Below, in pieces: positions 24,197-34,930 of a stretch of 64,000 bases of DNA. The position numbers and the translations under genes were made by a program. A model generated the notes under the pieces. It worked only from the letters and a program-made list of their open reading frames with translations, had not been told where the DNA came from and did no database searches. Where the stretch lies: positions 6,811,813 through 6,875,812 of the forward strand of contig CM060852.1 in the NCBI GenBank assembly GCA_030737835.1. The letters run 5' to 3'. The first letter of the stretch is position 1. Each line of letters begins with the position of its first letter. The stretch is from Acorus gramineus (lineage: Eukaryota > Streptophyta > Magnoliopsida > Acorales > Acoraceae).

Positions 24197-24924
24197 AGAT
24201 GCATATACATGTATTCCCTCGTGCATGCAGACATTTGCACCTACAACTTGTTTAGATTCAAATGGCATCTCCATCTTTTGATGCAACGAATAAAATGAAT
24301 ATAAAAAACCTTAAACTGTCATGTCATCAGTCTACAAATGCAAACTCCTTACATCCAGCAGCTCACCATGTTATCGTTCTAATTTAAAAAAATCAATAGT
24401 ATTGTTATAATCCTCCATTTTAAAACAATCTTAATTATTGACAAAAGATTTACTGCTTGGTGCATTCTGAAATTAGAGGGCATCTGAAGATAGGACAACA
24501 TGTCAGCCTTGCTTAAACTTTTTCTTATAGTACTAAGCTCGCTCTATATAACCTGCACACATTCTACAGTGAGCCATAATTTGGTGAGCATTTCATATGC
24601 ATTTCCCTATCAAGAAGCTCACATAACTCCAAAAGAAAATGGAAAAGCAAACAAAAGGTGCACAATCAGCCGAATTCACCAAGAACTGGCTAAAAGTATA
24701 ACCCTAGTGTAGACACCTAAAGCAGTTCATAAGATCTGGTTTGAGATGTGCTATTACCTAGCATGTTTACTTACCAGGGGACTTAAAATTGGCAAGAAGA
24801 CAAAATAAAATAAACAGCAACTCAGGGGATAACCTAAAAAGGTGTACATTCAAAAGAGATGCTTCTTTATTGTTTCTATCATTTTCAAAAATGAATGGCA
24901 CAGGATAATCATATGAATCATTTG

Positions 24925-25392
24925 TCTCCTCTAGGAAAAAGTCTGACCAGAATATTTAGTTAAATTTATTTCAGGGCTATCTTTATCACAAACAAATCAT
25001 TATGTCAGAGTTATAGTTCTATCAGCCTATAGAAGTCACGTAAGGTCATAAACAATTCAATAGGCTTAGATGCGAAAAAGAAGTGACTAGATTTAGGTAG
25101 ACATTTTGAGTGATTCAGGCATACCTAATCTATGATTATTATCTAGTAATTATATGGATCTCCTCTAGGAAAAAGGCTGGCCAGTATATCTAGTTAAAAT
25201 TAGTAACCCATTTCAAGGATATCTTTATAACAAACAACTCAATACATCAAGGATATAGTTCTACGAGCCTATAGAAGTCAAGTGAGGTCATAAACAATTC
25301 AATAGGCTTAGATCCAAAAAAAGAAGTGACTAGATTTAGGTACACATTTGATTGATTGAGGCGTGCCTAAATTACAATTTTTATCCATTAAA
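24925..25392. repeat. Direct tandem duplication, unit about 234 bp
   Basis: Units beginning at 24925 and 25159 both start TCTCCTCTAGGAAAAA and share long diverged stretches, including CCTATAGAAGTCA and CATAAACAATTCAATAGGCT, through to a TTAGGTA(G/C)ACAT motif. Several substitutions and small gaps separate them, so the duplication is old. No coding content. Confidence 0.8.
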
Positions 25393-27088
25393 GCTAGCCC
25401 CCTATAGAGCTGGTTTATCACCTCATCTAAAACATTAAGATTTTCAATTCAAGTGTCCAAAGTGCTTACTAAAAAAGAGGTTTGGACAAAACAGTATCCA
25501 CAGAAAATAAAAGTCTCCTTTCTTCTTGGTGGTACATTTTTATAATATATTCACTAAGCTAAAAGAACACATCCTGCAAAACATTCTGTCATCTTGTATG
25601 ATTAAGAAATTATTAGTGAAGCGTAGGGTTCCCTCCAAGCTGGCAATGGTTTCCCACATTAATAAGTTTTCCAGAGGCACAAGAGAGCTTTAAACTTCAA
25701 GCATCAGACCATGCATAAAAAAAAAAAAAAAAAAAACACAAAATATAGACTTCGATGAGCTTATATCTTTGTACGAGGGAACTCTGAATCCTTAGCAAAC
25801 CTTTAGCATCCAAAAAAAAAAAAAAGCTTGGCAAGGGATCAGTTTTGAATGGCTCAGAGACGTCCAAAATTCAAAGGGATCCAACCAACAAGCTGATAAT
25901 GACAAAAAGATGGAGGGAAGCTGCATTGCCAACTAGGGAATGTCTGGACTGGATAACTGAAAACATGTAAGGTCCTATTCTTATCGAATAGGCATATTCC
26001 ATTTCATTACAGGGCTCTCTACATCAGTTTGTATTGCAAGTCAAAGAAGTCTCCTAATCATTGCTCATATAATGATTGGATATGCGGATTCTTGAAGAAA
26101 ACAAGTTTTTCATTTTCCTTGGTGATGTCAACAACTGGTATTGGTCACATCAAGAGAGAGATGAACACAATTTCAAAAAAAAAAACACACACACACACAA
26201 ACACACAAAGATAGACTAACACTGCAGTATCTTTCGCATGAATGATTCTGTTAATTATGGGAGTCAATCAACCTATTCCTTGCAAAGACGAGGGGTGAAT
26301 AATTTTCTAAACCAACCCACGCCTGACTCAGTGAAGGAGGGACATCTTTCATGCACAACCACTTCTAATCGAGCGATGATTAAAAGCACACATCCCACAA
26401 ATTTTCTACAGTATATCACATATAGTCCTCAGGAATATTAAAGAGGTGAGAACAACCCATTTGACTTCTGTGCTAAGCTCCTGGGTTTGTAATTGGATAT
26501 GCATTAGCTTTAATATAATATTGAACATAGGTTCAATTATTCAGTGCACAAAAAGCAATCCCCACTTCAGCATCCCACGTCCACATCATCTCACATGATT
26601 GCCAGAATGCTAATATTTCATCCTCAATTTACTCTAAGGCACTTTGTTCTCTATTATATATAATATACCCTGGGAAATATCCCAACCTTTTTCAGAAAAC
26701 AATTGTCAAAGTGGTTCCAGAAATAACTATCAAGAATTGTAGGTGAACTCATCTCTATACACCATTAACTATAACCACAAGTCATTTTTCTCATCAATCT
26801 GAGACTTGAAGAAATTTTGAAAGGGTTTGCTAACCACCTGTCAGCCTGACATCAACCACCAAAGATTTGTACGAAATTCATATTCAAGGTCAGTTGGCAG
26901 GTGGAGGAAGGACACCAACAAATGTTTATAAACCTTATTTCGATATAATGTTTAATAAATGCATTTCTATGACATCGAGCATATAGAAGGTGTGAAATCT
27001 ACAATTGCACTAATAAAACTGATTCAGGTGGGAGCAACCAACTACAGTTTATAATAAATATCCTTGAATTGGGAGGAGCACTTGCCAC

Positions 27089-27566
27089 CATAGTTTAAAA
27101 AACATGTGCATATGCGGTGGGGTCCGCATACAGTACATGCGGCAACACATTGTATATTTTATTTTTAAATTTTTTTTTTTAGTATATGGGCGTTTGAACC
27201 TCGTTCGAACGGAATTCGAACGCCCAAGGACCGTTCGAATTCCGTTCGAACTGGGTTTGAACGCGTAAGGGCCGTTTGAATCTCGTTCGAACTGGGTTCG
27301 AACCGTTTGAATTCCGTTCGAACTAGGTTCGAACGCTTAAAAACCGTTTGAATTTCGTTCGAACTGGAATCGAACGCCTGCGTTTATTCCGTTCGAACTG
27401 GATTTGAACGCCTAAGGGCCGTTTGATTCCCGTTCGAACTGGGTTCGAACGACTAGCTGCACATGGCCGCACTTGGACAACACTTGGGTGTTGATGTGCG
27501 CTCAGGGGGGCACATCAACACGTGCGGCCGCACGTACCTGTACATGCGGCCGCACTTTGAACTATG
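27089..27566. mobile_element. Non-autonomous hAT-type element (478 bp) carrying a minisatellite
   Basis: Flanked by an exact 8-bp target duplication CTTGCCAC (27081-27088 and 27567-27574), as expected of the hAT superfamily. Ends are short inverted repeats, CATAGTTTAAA and CATAGTTCAAA. Subterminal GC-rich pieces (CATGCGGC, GCGGCCGCA) recur in both orientations near each end. No transposase; the interior is a tandem array. The intact duplication shows a real insertion. The class call rests on the 8-bp duplication. Confidence 0.8.
27192..27457. repeat. 41-bp minisatellite, about 7 units, inside the hAT-type element
   Basis: Units follow the pattern GTTTGAAT-YCCGTTCGAACT-GGGTTCGAACG-CCTAAGGGCC. 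Full units are 41 bp; two are shortened to 31 and about 36 bp. Each unit carries two or three copies of the palindrome TTCGAA, which makes the array strongly self-complementary. Units differ by several substitutions. Confidence 0.85.
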
Positions 27567-27574
27567 CTTGCCAC

Positions 27575-28920
27575 TCATCAAAGGTATTAACAAATACCAT
27601 CAAAACCTCTATTTCTCCAATGTTTGCCTGCCTTTCTCGTGTGCCAGCCAATGTTCCATTCACCCATTTTCAAAGTAAAACAACTGGTCAGAGTGGGACA
27701 CTGTCACCACCTTCCGTAGTTGACATTTCAGAGTAAATCTGCTCATTGCTGCCATAAACTAAATACACTAATCCTCAATTATTAAGTTACTGCTCACATA
27801 AATAATTCGAGTAGTCTCAGTGCAGAACAAACCACAATCCTTATTAAACCACATCCCTGACTCCCAAACATTCTCCTCATATAACGAGCACCCTTGAAAA
27901 TAATCAGATTACGCATAACCCAAACCACTGCCGACAGTCGACACCAATGATTGAGAGATTTTCGCTTTCACACTTTTATCACCTCTCTTTCTGAATCTCT
28001 TTCCAGCCTCCCGCATCCCCTCCAGCAAAGTGAAGTCTGTCGACATCCCAAAGGCAGCAGACAAGCCACCAGTCATGAACAAAACAGATGCTCAATAGTT
28101 TCACCACTTAAGACACGTGTGAGAGGATCATTAGGGGCCCACTTCACTCTATAAGACTTGGTTAGGAGTTTGCTTGCCTCTTTTTAAAAAAACAAAACAA
28201 TAATATTTATTGTGGAATTAAGTGCAGTATATATCTTTTACATGTTGGTCATCAGATCATCCAATTATTACTACTATGAAGCAATTTTGCTTGCCTCTTT
28301 TTAAATAGAATTGTAAACCTTCTCAAACATCTCCCTTGCCTCCTTTAGATTGTTGACGTATGCTATTATATTTTTGCCTAACTGCTGCCTTGAAGGAAAT
28401 GCAATGAAATAGAAGATTTTTCTTATAGTTCTCAACACTTGTATAACACTTTCTCATATTTTTGCAGACCTTTTTTTTTGTGAGAATGATGATTAAAACA
28501 TATTGATCCTCATAATTCAAATTCATAAATATGCTATTGACCAAAAACTTTTAGATCAAATACAAATTATGAACAACCTGAAGAACTTTCTTGGATAGAG
28601 TCTGCCTTGATTTTGTCCTACCTTTGCCAAGAGTTTGGTCAATGCAAAATCTTCATTTCACCGTGTCTACCAATACCAGATACCATAAAAATCTAGCCTT
28701 TCAAAACAATCTCCATGCTACTGCACCAACATGTTAATCTTATATTGGTGAACCACTTATACAATACAAGTACACTATTAGAAAAGGCAAAAAGAGAGCT
28801 GGTTTCTATCTCATATCAAAATCACACTCATTGCATCTGCATGACCCTGCCGTTTCTTTGACACAATTCACAATAACCAAATTTCCTGAGAGCCCTTGCA
28901 CCTTTGAAGATCTAGAGCTT
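27575..28920. other. Intergenic DNA without a recognised gene
   Basis: Mixed-composition sequence. Parts (for example 28550-28900) read like decayed LINE sequence leading into the zinc-binding fragment that follows, but no motif is clear enough to annotate. Confidence 0.4.
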
Positions 28921-28924
28921 CATG

Positions 28925-29241
28925 TGGTTACTAATGCGTGATAAGGTCCTCACTAAAGTCAATCGATCGACATGGGCACATGATGACAATGTTTCATGTG
29001 AGCTTTGTGACCTTGAGGAGGAATCAATAGATCATCTCTTCTTCAATTTGCTCATTTAGCACTAAGATTTGTGAAAAGGTGGGGGCGACCCTTGAGTCAC
29101 AATGCTCTAATGATATTGAAGTAATGTGGCATTGGTTCCAGAAGAAGCGCAAGCGAGGAGATGGAAACAACGTTGCCAAATTTCAATGGTTAGTACCTCA
29201 TGTGGTTTGTTGGAGTATTTGGATTACGAGGAACAAATAGC
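28925..29241 (+). pseudogene. LINE fragment: reverse-transcriptase zinc-binding domain (zf-RVT)
   Basis: The plus strand opens with WLLMRDKVLTKVNRSTWA, then CELCDLEEESIDHLFF and a stop. After frameshifts it continues with WHWFQKKRK and QWLVPHVVCWSIWITRNK. This order (W-x-RDK-x-T...C-x2-C...E-x3-HLFF...CWSIWxxRN) is the zf-RVT domain at the C terminus of plant non-LTR retrotransposon polyproteins. The second cysteine/histidine set is damaged. No other LINE domains survive nearby. Confidence 0.75.
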
Positions 29242-29454
29242 ACCAATAACACTTGAACTCCAGCAACTGATGTATTGCTGATTTTCTATATAGTATTTTG
29301 GATTATAGCAACATAGTTACCAGAATTCTTTCCTTTCCTAGATCTGTCAATGCAAACTAAGGGATAGATGAATGCCTAAAAATTTGGTGTCTTTTATTTT
29401 CACTTAGCTATAAACTAGGAGATGCAATATAGATAAAAATGAAGGGAACCAAGC

Positions 29455-29555
29455 AAGTGTGTGAGTGTGTGTACACATATGTATATATATATGTGTGTGT
29501 GTGTATGCATGTATATATATACATACATATATATATTCATATATATATATATATG
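29455..29555. repeat. Compound (GT)n/(TA)n microsatellite
   Basis: Alternating purine-pyrimidine tract with GT-rich and TA-rich blocks, including GTGTGTGTGTGTATG and ATATATATATATATG. The minus-strand frame across it is repeat-derived. Confidence 0.85.
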
Positions 29556-30608
29556 AAACCTAAGAAACCTAAGAAAAAGTGGATGTTTGATCAAAACCCC
29601 TCTTCTAACTAGTATCAACCCATTGAGCATGTTGTGAAGGAATTTGATTGACAGTTATTTTAGGGCCCACGAGAGGAAAACAAAACAAAATTGGGGGGCA
29701 ATCATAAAGAACTGAATCTAATGAAAGTAAGTCTTACAAAGAACATAGATGCTCAACAGGAAGTGCATTTCAGATCACATCTTGCTTTCTATTTAATAAT
29801 TTTACCCAAAACAAAATATGACAATGGAACCCTCAGGTTTCCAATCTGGTCCACAGGTTCAAATATATACAGACATTAGCACTTCAAAAAATTTCAGAAA
29901 TTCCAGCATTAAAGAATAACCAATGGTCAGTAGTCTGGAAATATACTTTAGATTCTATCTTCTAAACATTAATGATTTCACTGAAGATTACGGTAAGCAT
30001 TTCAACGGTGCTCATATATCATCAAATATATCTATCTAGTCATCAAAGTCGTGGATAATGAAATGCATCATTTATGAAACATACTGAAATTTAGCTTAAC
30101 AATGATTGAAGGTCTTGTATTTCATCTAAATGCCCATAATATCTAACAGTGCACAAACACAGGACACAGTGACACAGACATGGCAACACAAGAATTATTG
30201 AAAAAATAGGACAAGGATATAGCTAGTCACAGCAACAAATAAATTAGTATATAATATATTATATGTCCATATGAAGTAAAATGAAAAACAATGAATAATC
30301 AATCCATAACAAGTTAACAATATTTAGCCAACTGAAGTTTTGGTCAAACGAACATCATTATTCATCAAAAACATATAGTAAGCACAAATAAACAAAAAGC
30401 AGAAGATTCCCACAACAAAAAAAAGAAACCATGATACTTCAAATTAGAGCTCACTGAGTATACGCCTTCTCAAGTCATTATCCATTTATCCCAGACAATC
30501 CGAAGAGTCAAACTAAATTGGTAAAATAGAATGTCTGAAGCCAAAAATTTAAACTACAGACAGAGCAGATTGGCTCAGCTGACATATGCAAATTCAAAGG
30601 TTTATAAA
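29556..30608. other. Intergenic, downstream of OEP24
   Basis: AT-rich sequence between the microsatellite and the 3' end of OEP24. It must hold the OEP24 3' UTR and poly(A) site (AT-rich sequence just below 30609 on the minus strand), but no definite signal was chosen. No other gene seen. Confidence 0.4.
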
Positions 30609-32596
30609 TCACATCTCAAAATTCCACGTACTCTCAGCTGTTACTTTTGGAAATTTAAGTTCCTCTGCAAGATTCAAAGAAGCGGAGACCTGGGAGATGA
30701 GAGAATTTCGTAAGAAAACATTCAGCTAGCAAGTGATGAATACATTAGAAGCAAGTAATGTGTGATAAAACCACATATTATTGGATGGAATTTTAAGTGA
30801 AATATAAGAGAGTATTAAGTATGGTAAACACACAAAAACCAATTGGTTAAAGTTCTATAAGAAAAAAAAACAGCTCTCAGCAATCTATAATCTTCATCAA
30901 ATTATATTGGCCCATTTCAAACAATGAGATCATGCCAATCCAATAATTTAAGGTCAATCTGTAATTTTTTTCCCTTAAGAAATCATTAAATGATGCCATG
31001 ATTTCAGAAAGCTTACAAATTTGAAGCTCTTTGTCATTGAGCAGACACAATAATTAGAAACCCAAACTGATAAGAGATCAAAAGCCTAATAATAATAATA
31101 AAATAATTTCAAAATGGAGGAGAGAGATGGAGTCAAATGAACTCTACATTCATGTTTGTTTAAACCAATAGTGTTGCTTCACAAAAACACTGGGCCAAAA
31201 ACTTCAAGCATTATAATTATTTGAAAAAGTAACCATGTGACCGTATTGATATCCATCATGTGCATTGACTTTCTTTTATTTTTTGTTCTCGTTGGCTTCC
31301 AAGATTTTCTATCTAATTCTTCATCATTCCCCTATGGCATTCCTATTATGTGCTCGGCATTTCATTAACAAACGATCTCCAAAACTAATAGTATATTACA
31401 ACCTAACGTTATGGACAACACAGCTAAAATATGCATTTGTGAACTGGAGCTCATTTAAAGAAGCTTTGAAATTAGATTCCCAAGAAGCATACATTTGTTA
31501 GATTCTTGAAACGATCTTTTTCTTATTTATAACTAAAAATTGTTTTTGTTTCTTATAAAACTTCAAACATTTGAGGAGTTTGGTAACACAATTGGGTTAA
31601 TTTTGATTCCTGCAAAAGCATAATCACCCAAATATGTTTCGAAATGGTACCTAAGACTAAAAAAATGCTACCCTACAATGCATAAGTAGAGAAATGAAAA
31701 ATACCATATCCAATCAGTTTAATTAATCCTTATTCAAAAAAAAAAAAAATTCAATTAATCAAGTCCTAAAATCCATCATCAGTCAGTTTCAGCCACAAAA
31801 CCACACAACTGAAATCACAGGCAGACAGGCAGTAGATAAATTTCAAAACAAGAATTCAATGTTAAGCTACACACACCCAAGCATACATGCAAGCTCACAC
31901 ACATACACAAGAAAGAGAGAAACTTTCACATTAAAGAATGAGAGAATTACCTTAAACGATCCACCAACTTTGGAATTCCTCGACCAATCGATCCCAAGCA
32001 CCTTTGAAGAGGTCTGATACGAAGCCCTCACAACATCCTCCGCATAAATCTTGTGCGAGACCGCAAAATCCCACGAATCTTTCTCGGTATCATAGCACGG
32101 CTCGAACGTCCTCCTCCCCCCTCCATGGCTATACACGTACTTCACCTTCGCCCCACCACCGAAAGCGTAGCTCGCCGACACCTTGTTCACCGGATCGAAA
32201 ACCACCAACCCGTCCAGAGTCGTCCGGTTAGCCCCTCTGAAGTGCATGTACGTCAGATTCACCGGCTTCTCGAACACCCTTATCGTGTTCATGAACTGGA
32301 ACCTGAAATCCTGAACCAACAAACACAAACTTCAAAAAAAAAAAAAAAAAAACTACAAGAAGGGATCGAAAGTGATTTGGCTTAGGTCATACGTTTTTGG
32401 GGACGTTGTAATCGATGATGAAGGAGCCGGGCTTGTCGAGGGAGAGAGAGAGGCCGTCGAGGGAAGGGCCTTTGGAGAAGGTGGCATCGGTGAAACTCGC
32501 CCGGAGCTTGGCATCGCCGGCTGCCGGGATGGTGAGGGTGGCGGCGGCGCTCCCCTTCTCCACCTCGTACTTCCCCTTCAGCGACGCCTTCATCAT
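30609..32596 (-). CDS. OEP24: Outer envelope pore protein 24, chloroplast, 3 exons
   Basis: On the minus strand, exons 32596-32393, 32310-31951 and 30689-30609, all phase 0 with GT-AG introns of 82 bp and 1.26 kb, encode 214 residues, the family length. OEP24 forms a beta-barrel channel in the plastid outer envelope that passes sugars, triose phosphates, dicarboxylates and nucleotides. Seen in sequence: N terminus [24 protein letters not shown] joining directly to [20 protein letters not shown] across intron 1; alternating beta-strand-like stretches through [20 protein letters not shown]; and the conserved end [12 protein letters not shown]. No signal peptide, as expected for this class. Two Met codons open the frame; either could start, and the second gives the usual MKASLKG. 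A TATA-like motif lies only about 50 bp upstream. Family call is secure. Confidence 0.95.
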
Positions 32597-32850
32597 CGTC
32601 GCTGAAGCAACGGAGGAGGAGCCGAAGCTTATCGTTTCGCCTCTTTATAATTGGGGTTTTTCGTTTGGTGGGCGGAGAAGAAGAGGTCGTTGGGGTTTGG
32701 TGAGAGTTGTTATCTTTGTCCGTGCGGAGTAACGTGGGAGTTGTTTAAGGGGGAGCATGAGACTCCGAATAAAAATAACGTAAAAAAAAAAAACCCTAAT
32801 ACGATTCCCGCCAAGCCGTTTTGGCGCGAGTTTTCTTTTCTGATATTTTT
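32597..32850. promoter_or_regulatory. Divergent promoter with telo-box and two E2F-type sites
   Basis: The roughly 250 bp between the OEP24 start codon and the pyrimidine-rich leader of the plus-strand gene serves both. Minus-strand TATA: TTATAAAG, complement of 32643-32650. Toward the plus gene lie AAACCCTAA (telo-box, 32791-32799), ATTCCCGCC (32804-32812) and TTTGGCGCG (32820-32828); the last two fit the plant E2F/DP consensus WTTSSCSS or TTTSSCGS. Telo-box plus E2F sites is the arrangement of many S-phase plant promoters. Binding is inferred. Confidence 0.6.
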
Positions 32851-33439
32851 TGGTTCCTCTCCGTCTTTCTTTATTCCTTCCCCGTCTCTCTCTCTCTCTC
32901 CTTGGTTGGCGGATCTGACTCTCTGTGGAGTACGATCTCAGGTGAGTTTCCTCCCGATTAAACTATGAATCTCTTTTGGTTTCGAGTATAGGTTTCGTAT
33001 TGATTTTATTTTCGATCAGAGGTTCCTTTTTGAGATGTTGAATGTTGACCTAGTAGATCTCGAAGTAAATAAAAGGGATGGAGGGTGTGTGGGAATTTAT
33101 TTTTATTTTTTTGGATTTTGTGTACAAGAAATTGTTTTTGCCCAATATGAGATTCGTTTCTCCCTTTTAGGTTTTAAGTGATTCTACGATTCCTATTTTT
33201 TTTAATTTGTAAGATCAATTGTATAGGATGGGCAACGCTTAAATTTTTTAGAAGGTTAAAGAAAATTCAAATACTGGTATGTGTAATTTGATCATATGCA
33301 AAATTTATATAATTTGTTAAGACTAATAAATGTTTGTACAGAATGTGAAGAGTTACCGGGGGAAAGAAAAATGTTTATTTTGGCTAATTTTGATATCCCA
33401 CTAAACCCCTTGATGCCTGAAGTCTCTTTTCATCAATGG

Positions 33440-33860
33440 ACCCCCTCCTCCTGAAGGTTGGTTAAAACTAAAAACTGATGGGTCTGGCAATTTAACTCAT
33501 GCTGGATTTTGGTTAGAAACCAAAAGGGTGACTTTGTATTTGCATTTGCTGGGAAGGAAGAGGACTCTCCAATACATCACTTAAGAAGGGTTCGGTATTC
33601 AAACTGGGTTGCAGCTAGCTATTGCTAATGAATGGAATTTTTACAAATAGAATCAGATGCTCTTCTAGTTGTCGAATGAATAACAGGTCAAACCAAAATA
33701 CCTTGGGCTGTTAAACCTCTAATTTACATGAAGAGAGATCTGTTGGATAAGATTCTTGCGTGCAAGTTACTCATATTGTGAGAGAGAGAAATAGACTCGT
33801 TCATTTTCTTGCAAGTTACAGAGGTTTAGAGCTTAGAGGTCTTCAACAAGCTTGAGGATC
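33440..33860 (+). pseudogene. LINE-type RNase H fragment within the 5' intron of the next gene
   Basis: The plus strand reads, across several frameshifts, GWLKLKTDGSGN, then GFGIQTG-like and QLAIANEW...QIESDALLVVE, then RERNRLVHFLASY. This is the order of the RNase H-like domain (TDGS...E...ESD...N-x2-AH/LA) found at the end of plant LINE polyproteins and in related host genes. Stops and shifts show it is dead. It sits between the non-coding first exon (ending at 32941) and the coding exon starting near 34905, so it is probably intronic. Confidence 0.65.
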
Positions 33861-34930
33861 TGCTCCTGTTAAAAAATGATGCTACGGAAGTTACCCAAAC
33901 CAGACAAAAGCTGATATAGAAAAGTGCCTGATATAAGCACCTGTAGAAATGCTTATACACTGTGTTTGTGTATCTTAGGCTTCTATTCTTCGGGATGCAT
34001 TCAGAGAACCTGTTGGTTGTTATGAATTCCCTCCCTGCAATGAAACTTAAGCATGAGAAACCTCTTGTAGCTTTGTACAGATCTGCTCATACATAATACT
34101 ATTCTTACCAACCAAAAAAAATGATTGTCTTTCCTTCTCTTTATCTAGTGCCATGCTTTTTGGTGGGTCATTTTGAAATGTTGAAGTCGATGTGTTTACA
34201 ATGAGGTTCATGCCTGCCAAAAAAATGGTTTAAGAGATGTGAGAAAAATAAGTTCTTAGTTTTTATTTAGTTATGAAAGAAGACTGGATCGGGAGTTAGA
34301 AGATGAAAAAAACACAACAGCTAATCAGCCTGTGACTAGAATTTAGCAACTTGGTACTGTTTCAGCAATTTACCTTACCTGCTTTTTTTAATTCAAATCC
34401 TGAAAGCCTTCTCAAATAGTAACAGACAGAATGAAGAGATACAGGGAAATTAACAAGAATTGGACATGTGAAAACTTATAAGAAAAGATCATATGTTGAT
34501 CACAATTATCTATTGTTTCCCTTGCACAATGTTATTAATCAGTAGACAGAAAGTTTCTGCCTCACACAAACAAAAAGGCAATGGTTCTTGCCAAGATTTC
34601 CCATAGAAGTGGTCTTATATGGTAAATCCTTCAATGTTCTGTAGAAATTCTAGAAGCTAAAAATCAAGTATAACTTAGTAACTTCTTCATTCTTATTGTG
34701 GTTGTAAACAGCTTAAGAAGATGGATTCTTCTTCACGTGAGTTGGAAAGAACAGGCTACTAGATTTCACTATACATGGATACCTAATATTGATTCTCTTC
34801 AAATTCATTAGTAATATCTGTTTTCACGCTGCTTTATGTTGTATGCTCATGGATTCCTGATTAGGTAGTTGGGATATTATATCTAAGTTTAACAGTAATT
34901 GCAGCTGTTCAATTATGTACAGTGTAGAAC

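Larger units (their letters stand above)
22565..27080. other. Gene-poor region downstream of YUCCA
   Basis: No gene recognised. It contains a small inverted-repeat element and a direct duplication (listed separately), long A runs at 25719-25736 and 25812-25824, and an A/CA microsatellite at 26176-26210. A minus-strand frame at 23048-23263 looks faintly protein-like but shows no family motif. Confidence 0.5.
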
